Shown: positions 9,379 through 16,331 of the stretch, in pieces | Position numbering within the stretch: the stretch's first letter is position 1 | Layout: each line of letters begins with the position of its first letter | DNA from: Flavobacteriaceae bacterium | Lineage (GTDB): Bacteria > Bacteroidota > Bacteroidia > Flavobacteriales > Flavobacteriaceae | DNA: 64,000 nucleotides | NCBI GenBank assembly: GCA_947456955.1 | Contig: CANGTQ010000002.1 | Location: 1 to 64,000 of the forward strand | Reading direction: 5' to 3' | Program-made: the position numbers and the translations under genes | The notes under the pieces: model-generated | The model's database searches: none | Told to the model about the DNA's origin: nothing | What the model saw: only the letters and a program-made list of their open reading frames with translations

Positions 9379-10420
9379 TTTTCTTTGAATTTACTGGGTT
9401 ACCGTCTATTTTTTCGTTGTAATCAATCTCGGCCATACTGATTTTTTTACGGTCGATATCTCTTCCTTGCAAAATTCCTTTTTCGGTATCTATAACAACT
9501 GAATCTAATTTACCAAAGTGTTTATTTTGGTTTATAACTGAATCTTTTTCGAATTTTCTTGGTCCTTCAATTACCCAGTCAGCAACGTCTTTTTTGTCGA
9601 AACGACAGGTATTACAAATAAATTCTTCCACTTCATGGAATTCATCTTTACGTGCTGTTACTCTTTGAATTTCGTTTCCGAACATCCATAATGTAGTTTT
9701 TCCGCAACATTTGTCACAGTCTCTGTGTGCATTGAATGGTTTGTTAAACCATACTCTCGATTTAAAGCGGAAAGTCTTATCAGTTAACGCTCCAACCGGA
9801 CATACATCAATCATATTTCCGGAGAATTCATTATCAATGGCTGCCGAAACACAAGTCGAAATCTGCGAATGATCGCCACGATTCAAAACCCCGTGAACTC
9901 TTCCGTCAGTCAATTGGTCAGCAACTTCAACACAACGTTGGCAAACGATACAACGGTTCATGTGCAGTTGAATTTTATCACCAATATCTTCGGGTTCAAA
10001 CGTTCTTTTTTCTTCTATGAAACGGTGTTGTAATTTTCCGTGTTCGAAGCTTAAATTCTGCAAATCACATTCGCCTGCCTGGTCACAAACCGGGCAATCT
10101 AAAGGGTGATTTATCAGAAGAAATTCGGTTACAGCATTTCTCGCATCACGAACTCTTTCTGAAGATTTACTGGCTACTTCCATTCCGTCCTGACAACCGG
10201 TTACGCAGGATGCCATTAATTTTGGCATTGGTCTTGGGTCGGCTTCGCTTCCTTTGGTAACGTCTACTAAACAACAACGGCATTTTCCGCCGGTTCCTTT
10301 TAGTTTAGAATAATAGCACATGGCTGGCGGAACAGATTCTCCACCAATCATACGAGCCGCCTGCAGGATGGTTGTTCCTGGAGCTACTTCAATTTCCTGA
10401 CCGTCTATGGTTACTTTCAT
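9371..10420 (-). CDS. nuoG: NADH:quinone oxidoreductase subunit G, short form (Fe-S domains only)
   Basis: 349 residues; the E. coli protein has about 900. The N-terminal [2Fe-2S] ligands (C35, C47, C50, C72), the H105-C109-C112-C118 cluster (N5 type) and the C157-C160-C163-C207 cluster (N4 type) are all present. A further CDKCC (235-239) and C269-x2-C272 set could hold an N7-like cluster. The protein ends soon after, so the large molybdopterin-oxidoreductase-like domain is missing. I recall short NuoG as common in Flavobacteriaceae, so it is probably functional rather than truncated. nuoG is separated from nuoF by an inserted S23-type gene and an octamer repeat. Confidence 0.9.
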   Translation of the reverse strand: MKVTIDGQEIEVAPGTTILQAARMIGGESVPPAMCYYSKLKGTGGKCRCCLVDVTKGSEADPRPMPKLMASCVTGCQDGMEVASKSSERVRDARNAVTEFLLINHPLDCPVCDQAGECDLQNLSFEHGKLQHRFIEEKRTFEPEDIGDKIQLHMNRCIVCQRCVEVADQLTDGRVHGVLNRGDHSQISTCVSAAIDNEFSGNMIDVCPVGALTDKTFRFKSRVWFNKPFNAHRDCDKCCGKTTLWMFGNEIQRVTARKDEFHEVEEFICNTCRFDKKDVADWVIEGPRKFEKDSVINQNKHFGKLDSVVIDTEKGILQGRDIDRKKISMAEIDYNEKIDGNPVNSKKNG

Positions 10421-10429
10421 TTATATTAA

Positions 10430-10464
10430 GTCTTAACGTCTTAATGTCTTAATGTCTTAATGTC
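10430..10464. repeat. Tandem octamer repeat GTCTTAAT upstream of nuoG
   Basis: Four head-to-tail copies of GTCTTAAT (the first with one change) plus GTC, between nuoG and the S23-type gene. One reverse-complement copy (GACATTAAGAC, 10886-10896) lies on the other side of that gene, inside the last codons of nuoF. A 14-base direct repeat ACTTTATGACTTTT also flanks the gene (10483-10496 and 10864-10877). Confidence 0.85.
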
Positions 10465-10485
10465 GAATCGCTCAGCTTTAAGACT

Positions 10486-10860
10486 TTATGACTTTTGACT
10501 GTCATTTAAATATTTTATAAATCCACTTATTAATTTTGAAATATCAGAAACATTTTTAAATAATTCTTCAAATTCCACTTTTTCAATATAATTCAAATCT
10601 GATGCTAAATACAATTGCGATCGAACTTCTCCGGCGGATGCTTTAGCTATATACAAAAAATGTATAAATTCTTTATCTGTATTCCTTTCAAAACCTTCTG
10701 CAATATTTGAAGAAATTGAAATAGAGGCTCTTCTTATTTGTCTGACCAAATCAAAATCTCTTTTAAAGTTTTGATTATCTGTTATTTCATAAACCCTTTT
10801 ATTAAACTGTCTGGCTTTCTGCCAAGAATTAATTTCCTCAAAAGAATTAAATTTCCCCAT
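10486..10860 (-). CDS. Four-helix-bundle protein of the S23/23S-rRNA-intervening-sequence family
   Basis: 124 residues, mostly helical. The pattern SWQKARQFNKRVYEIT, then FDLVRQIRRASISISSNIAEG, then FIHFLYIAKASAGEVRSQL is that of the S23 four-helix-bundle family, first found in 23S rRNA intervening sequences. Its molecular function is unknown. Here it is not in an rRNA but in the same orientation between nuoF and nuoG, 15 bases after nuoF. It is flanked by short direct and inverted repeats that suggest insertion as a unit. It is not part of known complex I. Expression from the nuo transcript is likely from its position alone. Confidence 0.85.
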   Translation of the reverse strand: MGKFNSFEEINSWQKARQFNKRVYEITDNQNFKRDFDLVRQIRRASISISSNIAEGFERNTDKEFIHFLYIAKASAGEVRSQLYLASDLNYIEKVEFEELFKNVSDISKLISGFIKYLNDSQKS

Positions 10861-10875
10861 TTTACTTTATGACTT

Positions 10876-12231
10876 TTAGACTTTTGACATTAAGACTTGT
10901 GAAAAAGGTTCAGCTACAAAGTGATCTCTATTTTTTACTTTTTCAGGGAAACGAATATGGTATTCAAACTCGTCTCTGAAGTGACGAATTGCAGCAGCAA
11001 CTGGCCATGAAGCCGCGTCACCTAAAGGACAAATCGTATTTCCTTCAATTTTTGCCTGAATGCTCCATAACAATTCGATATCTTCTTCACGACCGTGACC
11101 GTTTTCAATTCTATGCAATACTTTTTCTAACCAACCTGTTCCTTCACGGCATGGCGTACATTGACCGCAAGATTCGTGATGATAGAAACGAGAGAAATTC
11201 CATGTATTACGAACGATACAAGCTCGGTCATCATAAACGATAAATCCACCTGAACCTAACATCGAACCTGTAGCAAAACCTCCATCTGAAAGACTTTCGT
11301 ATGTCATCAAACGGTCTTCACCTGCGGCCGTTTTGTATATTAAATGAGCTGGTAAAACCGGAACTGAACTTCCACCAGGAACCAATGCTTTTAATGGTCT
11401 GTCAGTTTGCATTCCACCACAATATTCATCAGAATTCATGAATTCATATACGGATAATCCTAAATCAATTTCGAAAACGCCTTGATTTTTGATATTTCCA
11501 GAAGCCGAAATTAATTTGGTTCCTGTTGAACGACCAATTCCGATTGCAGCATAATCAGCACCTGAATTGTTTACAATCCATGGCACAGCTGCAATTGTTT
11601 CAACATTGTTTACCACAGTTGGATTAGCCCAAAGTCCTGAAACCGCTGGGAATGGTGGTTTAATTCTAGGATTTCCACGTTTTCCTTCCAAGCTTTCAAT
11701 CAAAGCAGTTTCTTCTCCACAGATGTAGGCTCCAGCTCCAATTTGAACGTATAATTCTAAATCGTAACCTGAACCTAATATATTTTTACCCAACCAACCG
11801 GCAGCTTTTGCTTCGGCGATGGCTCTTTCTAAAATTTTGTAAACCCACATATATTCTCCACGAATGTAGATGTAAGATAGGTTGGCGCCTAAGGCATAAC
11901 TAGAGGTTATCATTCCTTCAATCAAAAGATGTGGAATGTATTCCATCAAGAAACGGTCTTTGAAAGTTCCCGGTTCTGATTCGTCAGCATTGCAAACCAA
12001 ATGTCTTGGTTTACCTGATTTCTTGTCGATAAAACTCCATTTCATTCCTGCAGGAAATCCGGCACCACCACGACCACGAAGTCCTGAAGTTTTTACTTCT
12101 TCGACTACTTCGTCCGGAGTCATTTTTTTCAAGGCTTTCTCTACAGAAGCATAACCGCCTTCTTTGCGGTATACTTCATAGGTTCTAATTCCCGGAACGT
12201 TTATTTTGTCTAATAATATTTTTCTTCCCAT
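10876..12231 (-). CDS. nuoF: NADH:quinone oxidoreductase subunit F (NADH/FMN-binding)
   Basis: 451 residues from the preferred start at 12231 (MGRKILLDKINVPG), 4 bases after the nuoE stop; an earlier ATG at 12279 would run back into nuoE. The NADH/FMN glycine-rich stretch GLRGRGGAGFPAG, the FMN region YICGEETALIESLEGKRG, and the [4Fe-4S] (N3) ligands in SCGQCTPCREGTGW with NTICPLGDA are all visible. It oxidises NADH and passes electrons to N3. Its last five codons (LMSKV) lie in the repeat that borders the inserted S23-type gene, so the natural C-terminus may have been altered. Confidence 0.95.
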   Translation of the reverse strand: MGRKILLDKINVPGIRTYEVYRKEGGYASVEKALKKMTPDEVVEEVKTSGLRGRGGAGFPAGMKWSFIDKKSGKPRHLVCNADESEPGTFKDRFLMEYIPHLLIEGMITSSYALGANLSYIYIRGEYMWVYKILERAIAEAKAAGWLGKNILGSGYDLELYVQIGAGAYICGEETALIESLEGKRGNPRIKPPFPAVSGLWANPTVVNNVETIAAVPWIVNNSGADYAAIGIGRSTGTKLISASGNIKNQGVFEIDLGLSVYEFMNSDEYCGGMQTDRPLKALVPGGSSVPVLPAHLIYKTAAGEDRLMTYESLSDGGFATGSMLGSGGFIVYDDRACIVRNTWNFSRFYHHESCGQCTPCREGTGWLEKVLHRIENGHGREEDIELLWSIQAKIEGNTICPLGDAASWPVAAAIRHFRDEFEYHIRFPEKVKNRDHFVAEPFSQVLMSKV

Positions 12232-12235
12232 GATA

Positions 12236-12766
12236 TTACTTATCGTGTAAAGTGATTTTTCCGTCTTTGCAATCAGCAATCAACTGATCGATTTTTGCTT
12301 CTGTCAAATGTTCCTGGTAGAAATCACCCAACTGCATCATTGGCGCATAACCACAAGCTCCAAGACATTCAACGCCACGAACTTCGAAAAGTCCGTCAGC
12401 GGTTGGTTCGCCAACTTTTACGCCTAATTTGTTACACGTATAATCCATCAAATTTTCTATGCCATTTAAACAACAGGCAGAAGTTTGGCAGAATTCGAAC
12501 ATGTATTTCCCTATAGGTCTTTGATTGTACATGGTATAAAATGTCACTACTTCATAGACTTCAATCGGCTGTATTTCTAAAATTTCGGCTACCTTGTTTT
12601 GTAAATCAATGCTTAACCAATTATCATGAGCATCCTGAACTTCATGTAAAACAGGCAATAGCGCCGATTTTCTTTTGTCTGCAGGATAATGACTGATTAG
12701 CTCATTGATGCGAGTCATCAAAGCATCGGTTATATTTATTTCTTGTTTGATGTGTGATCTTTCCAT
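12236..12766 (-). CDS. nuoE: NADH:quinone oxidoreductase subunit E ([2Fe-2S] N1a)
   Basis: 176 residues, thioredoxin-like ferredoxin. The [2Fe-2S] ligands are C93 and C98 (CQTSAC) and C134 and C138 (CLGAC). The N-terminal helical domain (SALLPVLHEVQDAHDNWL) is typical. It forms the NADH dehydrogenase module together with NuoF and NuoG. An 83-base gap with ATTTAGG repeats separates it from nuoD. Confidence 0.94.
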   Translation of the reverse strand: MERSHIKQEINITDALMTRINELISHYPADKRKSALLPVLHEVQDAHDNWLSIDLQNKVAEILEIQPIEVYEVVTFYTMYNQRPIGKYMFEFCQTSACCLNGIENLMDYTCNKLGVKVGEPTADGLFEVRGVECLGACGYAPMMQLGDFYQEHLTEAKIDQLIADCKDGKITLHDK

Positions 12767-12779
12767 TTTTTAATTTGAG

Positions 12780-12804
12780 ATTTAGGATTTAGGATTTAGG
12801 ATTT
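12780..12804. repeat. ATTTAGG heptamer repeat between nuoD and nuoE
   Basis: Three perfect tandem copies of ATTTAGG (12780-12800) followed by ATTT. Downstream in the same gap is a looser AATCTG/TTCTG word pattern (12810-12840) that is partly complementary to it. Confidence 0.8.
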
Positions 12805-12849
12805 TTCAATCTGCCTTCTAAAATCTGTATTCTGCAATCTTATTTCTTT

Positions 12850-14085
12850 TTAAGCGTCTAATTCGCCGGCAATTACATTTAAACTTGATAATATTACGAT
12901 AGCATCGGATAACATTCCGCCTTTAATCATTTCAGTATACGCTTGATAATAAATATAACAAGGTCTTCTGAATTTCAATCGGTAAGGTGTTCGGCTACCG
13001 TCAGTAATTAGATAAAATCCTAATTCTCCGTTTCCGCCTTCCACAGCATGATAAATTTCATCAACAGGAACTGGAACTTCTCCCATCACAATTTTAAAGT
13101 GATAGATTAAGCTTTCCATATTGGTGTAAACATCTTCTTTTGGAGGTAAATAATAATCAGGAACATCAGCGTGAATTGGGCCTTCCGGTAATTTAGCTAA
13201 AGCTTGTTTGATGATGCTTAAGCTTTCCCAAACTTCGGCATTACGTACACAAAAACGATCATATGTATCACCTGATTTTCCAACAGGGATGTCAAATTCA
13301 AAATCTTCATAAGATGAATAAGGAGCAGCTTTACGTACATCGTAATCGATTCCAGCGGCACGTAAATTTGGGCCTGTTAATCCGTATTGCATTGCGCTTT
13401 CGGCAGTAATTGGTCCAACATTAACCGTTCTGTCAATAAAGATTCTGTTTCTTTCAAAAAGATTTTCGAATTCTTTCCATGCAACCGGAAATTCTTCAAG
13501 GAAAGTGTTAAGCAATTCAAATGCTTTTGGCGACCATTCTCTTTCGAAACCGCCAATTCTACCCATATTTGTTGTTAAACGAGCGCCACAAATTTCTTCA
13601 TAGATTTCATAAACTTTTTCTCTGAATTGAAAAACATAAAGGAAACCAGTATAAGCTCCAGTATCAACCCCAAGGATTGAATTGCAAATCAAGTGATCGG
13701 TAATTCTGGCTAATTCCATCACAATAACTCTCAAATATTGGGCTCTTTTCGGGATTTCAATATTTAACAGTTTTTCTACGGTCATCCACCAAGCCATATT
13801 ATTGATAGGTGAGGAACAATAGTTCATACGGTCAGTCAATACATTGATTTGGTAAAACGGACGGTTTTCGGCTATTTTTTCGAAAGCTCTGTGAATATAA
13901 CCAACGGTTGGTTCAGCATCTAATATTCGCTCGCCATCCATTAATAAAATATTTTGGAAAATTCCGTGTGTAGCCGGGTGAGTTGGTCCTAAATTTAAGA
14001 TAGAAAATTCACTTCCGTCTTCATTTCGGCTTTGCTCTATGATTTTAGCATAGCGATGCTCTGGTGGTAATAGTAAATCTGACAT
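12850..14085 (-). CDS. nuoD: NADH:quinone oxidoreductase subunit D (49-kDa, quinone site)
   Basis: 411 residues, not fused to NuoC. Typical features: LGPTHPATHGIFQNIL near the N-terminus (the quinone-site HxxxH-type loop), EPTVGYIHRAFEKIAENR, and the C-terminal end SLNVIAGELDA. In the family the protein, related to [NiFe]-hydrogenase large subunits without the metal ligands, forms the quinone head-group pocket with NuoB. Its ATG directly abuts the nuoC stop codon (TAAATG), suggesting coupled translation. Confidence 0.95.
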   Translation of the reverse strand: MSDLLLPPEHRYAKIIEQSRNEDGSEFSILNLGPTHPATHGIFQNILLMDGERILDAEPTVGYIHRAFEKIAENRPFYQINVLTDRMNYCSSPINNMAWWMTVEKLLNIEIPKRAQYLRVIVMELARITDHLICNSILGVDTGAYTGFLYVFQFREKVYEIYEEICGARLTTNMGRIGGFEREWSPKAFELLNTFLEEFPVAWKEFENLFERNRIFIDRTVNVGPITAESAMQYGLTGPNLRAAGIDYDVRKAAPYSSYEDFEFDIPVGKSGDTYDRFCVRNAEVWESLSIIKQALAKLPEGPIHADVPDYYLPPKEDVYTNMESLIYHFKIVMGEVPVPVDEIYHAVEGGNGELGFYLITDGSRTPYRLKFRRPCYIYYQAYTEMIKGGMLSDAIVILSSLNVIAGELDA

Positions 14086-14625
14086 TTATAATGTTGAATT
14101 ATCCATTTGACTTTTTACTGGTGTTCTTCCGAAGAAACGGTCGTCTTTATCTGTTCTTCCGCTGTCTTCCATTGGAAATTCTTTACGCATTGGATGTGAA
14201 ACCATCTCATCCATGTTTAAGATTCGTTTCAGTTGCGGATGTCCTTTGAAATTGATTCCGAAGAAATCCCAGGCTTCTCTCTCCATCCAATTGGCGCATA
14301 GAAATAAATCGGTTACCGTTTGTACTTCTGCAGGGTCGGGCAAAAATGTTTTTACTCGAATTCTAACATTTTCAATCCAATTGTGTAATTGATATACCAC
14401 GGCAAACTGATGATTTTCATCATTGTCGGGAAAATGAATTCCGGTCAAATCGGTAAGAAAATGGAAGTTTAAGCTTTCGTCTTCTTTCAATGTTTGAATT
14501 ACTTCATGGATATTATCTGGAGTAGCTTCGAAGGAAAAAATATCCCTTTTCATTTCAAAATTCAGCACATTATTGCCAAATTTTTTTGATAGATTTTCTT
14601 GTATGTTTGCAGTTTCTAAAGCCAT
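14086..14625 (-). CDS. nuoC: NADH:quinone oxidoreductase subunit C (30-kDa)
   Basis: 179 residues, a free-standing NuoC. The signature region ANWMEREAWDFFGINFKGHPQLKRIL is the 30-kDa subunit pattern (ERExxDxxGixfxGHPxLxRIL), followed by HPMRKEFPM. It is a structural subunit of the connecting module with NuoB, NuoD and NuoI. It starts one base after the nuoB stop and abuts nuoD. Confidence 0.95.
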   Translation of the reverse strand: MALETANIQENLSKKFGNNVLNFEMKRDIFSFEATPDNIHEVIQTLKEDESLNFHFLTDLTGIHFPDNDENHQFAVVYQLHNWIENVRIRVKTFLPDPAEVQTVTDLFLCANWMEREAWDFFGINFKGHPQLKRILNMDEMVSHPMRKEFPMEDSGRTDKDDRFFGRTPVKSQMDNSTL

Positions 14626-14626
14626 A

Positions 14627-15169
14627 TTATAGGTTATAAGAAGCTAATAATTCTTTGTATTCGGGTGAATTTCTTCTGCGAACCGATTCATTTCTCACCA
14701 ATTCCTGTAATTGCATTACACCATCCACAATTTGTTCCGGTCTTGGTGGGCAACCCGGAACGTAAACGTCTACCGGAATTACTTTATCAATTCCCTGTAA
14801 AACAGAGTAAGTATCGAACACACCGCCTGAACTAGCACAAGCACCAACGGCAATAACCCAACGAGGTTCTGACATTTGTTCGTAAACCTGACGTAAAATT
14901 GGCGCCATTTTTTTAGAAATCGTCCCCATCACCATTAGCATATCCGCTTGACGGGGAGAAAAACTAACTCTTTCAGAACCAAAACGTGCTAAGTCATAGT
15001 GCGAAGCCATTGTTGCCATAAATTCGATTCCGCAACAAGAAGTAGCGAAAGGCAATGGCCAAAGCGAATTGGCGCGAGCCATTCCAACAACATCGTTCAA
15101 TTTTGTAGCGAAAAAGCCTTCGCCTACAACTCCTTCTGGCGGAGCAACCAATTTTGTTCTTGTACTCAT
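14627..15169 (-). CDS. nuoB: NADH:quinone oxidoreductase subunit B (cluster N2)
   Basis: 180 residues. The N2 [4Fe-4S] ligands are the tandem C45-C46 (ATSCCGIEF), C111 (VGACASSGG) and C140 (VYVPGCPPRPEQ). This is the terminal electron donor to quinone. A 149-base gap separates it from nuoA. Its leader holds an ACCCGAG-type motif 37 bases before the ATG and an ATTTAGG-type palindrome, so extra transcription or mRNA-processing signals may sit here. Confidence 0.95.
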   Translation of the reverse strand: MSTRTKLVAPPEGVVGEGFFATKLNDVVGMARANSLWPLPFATSCCGIEFMATMASHYDLARFGSERVSFSPRQADMLMVMGTISKKMAPILRQVYEQMSEPRWVIAVGACASSGGVFDTYSVLQGIDKVIPVDVYVPGCPPRPEQIVDGVMQLQELVRNESVRRRNSPEYKELLASYNL

Positions 15170-15205
15170 GTGTAATTTTTAGATTTTACTCCGCTACGCT
15201 CCATA

Positions 15206-15226
15206 CAGTTCGGCTGCGCCTCGGGT
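15206..15226 (-). repeat. ACCCGAG-type leader motif upstream of nuoB (copy A)
   Basis: On the minus strand the sequence reads AACCCGAGGCGCAGCCGAAC followed by TG, then GAGCGTAGC a few bases later. It resembles motifs upstream of aspS (19806-19827), the polyprenyl synthetase (28345-28368) and the MFS gene (34837-34859), all oriented toward the start codon. Confidence 0.55.
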
Positions 15227-15312
15227 TGGATTTGGGATTTAGGATTTACCTTAAAACCAAAATCTATCCTTAAATTTTGAAAATCCTTAATCCTGATTTT
15301 CAAAATCCTAAA
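15227..15312. repeat. ATTTAGG/AATCCT imperfect palindrome between nuoA and nuoB
   Basis: The left part repeats GGATTT(A/G)GG; the right part repeats its complement, as in AAATCCTTAATCC and AAATCCTAAATT. The two halves can fold on each other. The same heptamer word occurs in the nuoD-nuoE gap. Confidence 0.7.
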
Positions 15313-15318
15313 TTAATA

Positions 15319-15684
15319 TTATTCCCATTCCAGGGCTTTCTTTTTGATGATATAGAAGAAACCAACTAAAAGTAGCATCATGAAAATCACCATTTTAATC
15401 ATTCCTTCAACTCCCAATGCTTTAAAATTGATTGCCCAAGGATATAAGAAAATCACTTCGACATCAAACAAAACAAATAAAATCGCCACAAGAAAGTATT
15501 TTACAGAGAAAGGAATCCTTGCATTACCAACAGATTCTATTCCGCATTCAAAATTTTTGTCTTTATTTTTGGAGTGTCTTTTTGGGCCCAAAAAACTGGA
15601 TCCAATTATCATTAACACAACAAACCCGATAGCTAAACCTGCTTGCATAAGTATCGGTAAATAATCTAATTGATTAGATTGCAT
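15319..15684 (-). CDS. nuoA: NADH:quinone oxidoreductase subunit A; first gene of the nuo operon
   Basis: 121 residues from the preferred start at 15684 (MQSNQLDYLPILMQAG). The frame extends back to an ATG at 15732, but that codon lies upstream of the -7 box of the predicted promoter (15717-15746) and so could not be on the mRNA. Three membrane helices are visible. The NuoA signatures are KNFECGIESVGNARIPFSVK and FVLFDVEVIFLYPWA. With NuoH and NuoJ it holds the base of the peripheral arm. Confidence 0.94.
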   Translation of the reverse strand: MQSNQLDYLPILMQAGLAIGFVVLMIIGSSFLGPKRHSKNKDKNFECGIESVGNARIPFSVKYFLVAILFVLFDVEVIFLYPWAINFKALGVEGMIKMVIFMMLLLVGFFYIIKKKALEWE

Positions 15685-15716
15685 AATGGGTATGATTAGA
15701 AGTAAATTATCAGGCA

Positions 15717-15746
15717 CAAATATACATCGCATTATTTAATTCGCAA
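15717..15746 (-). promoter_or_regulatory. Bacteroidota-type promoter of the nuo operon
   Basis: On the minus strand: TTG, 19 bases, then TATATTTG, an exact fit to the -33/-7 pattern TTG-N19-TAnnTTTG. Transcription should begin near 15710, giving a leader of about 25 bases before the nuoA ATG at 15684. Confidence 0.75.
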
Positions 15747-15823
15747 AAATCAAAGGATAAACGTTTGTTATTTGCTTCTTAAAAAAGACTATTTAAATTG
15801 ATTTTAAATAACAGGTTTAAATC

Positions 15824-15855
15824 ATAAAAAAACGTCCCGATTATTCGGGACGTCA
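15824..15855 (-). terminator. Terminator of the cold-shock gene
   Basis: A perfect 9-bp stem ACGTCCCGA (15832-15840) / TCGGGACGT (15845-15853) with a 4-base loop. On the minus strand it is followed by TTTTTTTAT. It lies 32 bases beyond the stop codon. Confidence 0.88.
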
Positions 15856-15886
15856 TTTAAACTAGGTAATCAAAAAATAATATATA

Positions 15887-16087
15887 TTAGTCTTCGATAG
15901 CTACTACTTGAGCTGCTACTTTACCTTTTCTACCTTCTTCTTCTTCGTAAGATACTTTGTCTCCTTCTGCTAAATTTTCAGATTTAACTCCAGTAGCATG
16001 TACGAAAATGTCTTTTCCAGTTTCATCATCTGTGATAAAACCATAACCTTTAGACTCGTTGAAAAATTTTACTGTTCCTGTGCGCAT
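15887..16087 (-). CDS. Cold-shock domain protein (CspA family)
   Basis: 66 residues, a single cold-shock domain. The RNA-binding motifs RNP1 (KGYGFITDD) and RNP2 (DIFVHAT) are intact, and the protein starts MRTGTVKFFNESKGYG. In the family it is a single-stranded RNA/DNA-binding chaperone. It has its own promoter (16117-16145) and terminator and is therefore monocistronic. The tail EEEEGRKGKVAAQVVAIED is typical of flavobacterial Csp proteins. Confidence 0.95.
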   Translation of the reverse strand: MRTGTVKFFNESKGYGFITDDETGKDIFVHATGVKSENLAEGDKVSYEEEEGRKGKVAAQVVAIED

Positions 16088-16116
16088 TTTGTATTGTAAA
16101 AAAAATTAATAATGGT

Positions 16117-16145
16117 CAAAGATAATTTTAATTGTGACAAAACAA
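16117..16145 (-). promoter_or_regulatory. Promoter of the cold-shock gene
   Basis: On the minus strand: TTG (16143-16145), 18 bases, then TATCTTTG (16117-16124). The expected start near 16110 leaves a leader of about 23 bases, short for a cold-shock gene. The remaining bases up to 16331 are AT-rich with no further recognised signal. Confidence 0.72.
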
Positions 16146-16331
16146 GCATTTTATTAAAAAAAATCATTTTTTATTTTAAAGTTAAAATAGTGATTAAGAA
16201 TTACTTCCTATGATTTAAATAATATCTTGAAAATAGTCCTAATTTGTATAAATATAGGTTTTTGCTTTTACAGTTTTAGTGAACAAAATTAAAAGTGATG
16301 AAGCAAATTTTTATCCATAAAAAAGTAAACT

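Noticed and set aside
10430-10464. GTCTTAAT array as a CRISPR or phase-variation tract
   Set aside because: The units are 8 bases without spacers, too short for CRISPR, and the tract is outside coding sequence so it does not shift a reading frame.
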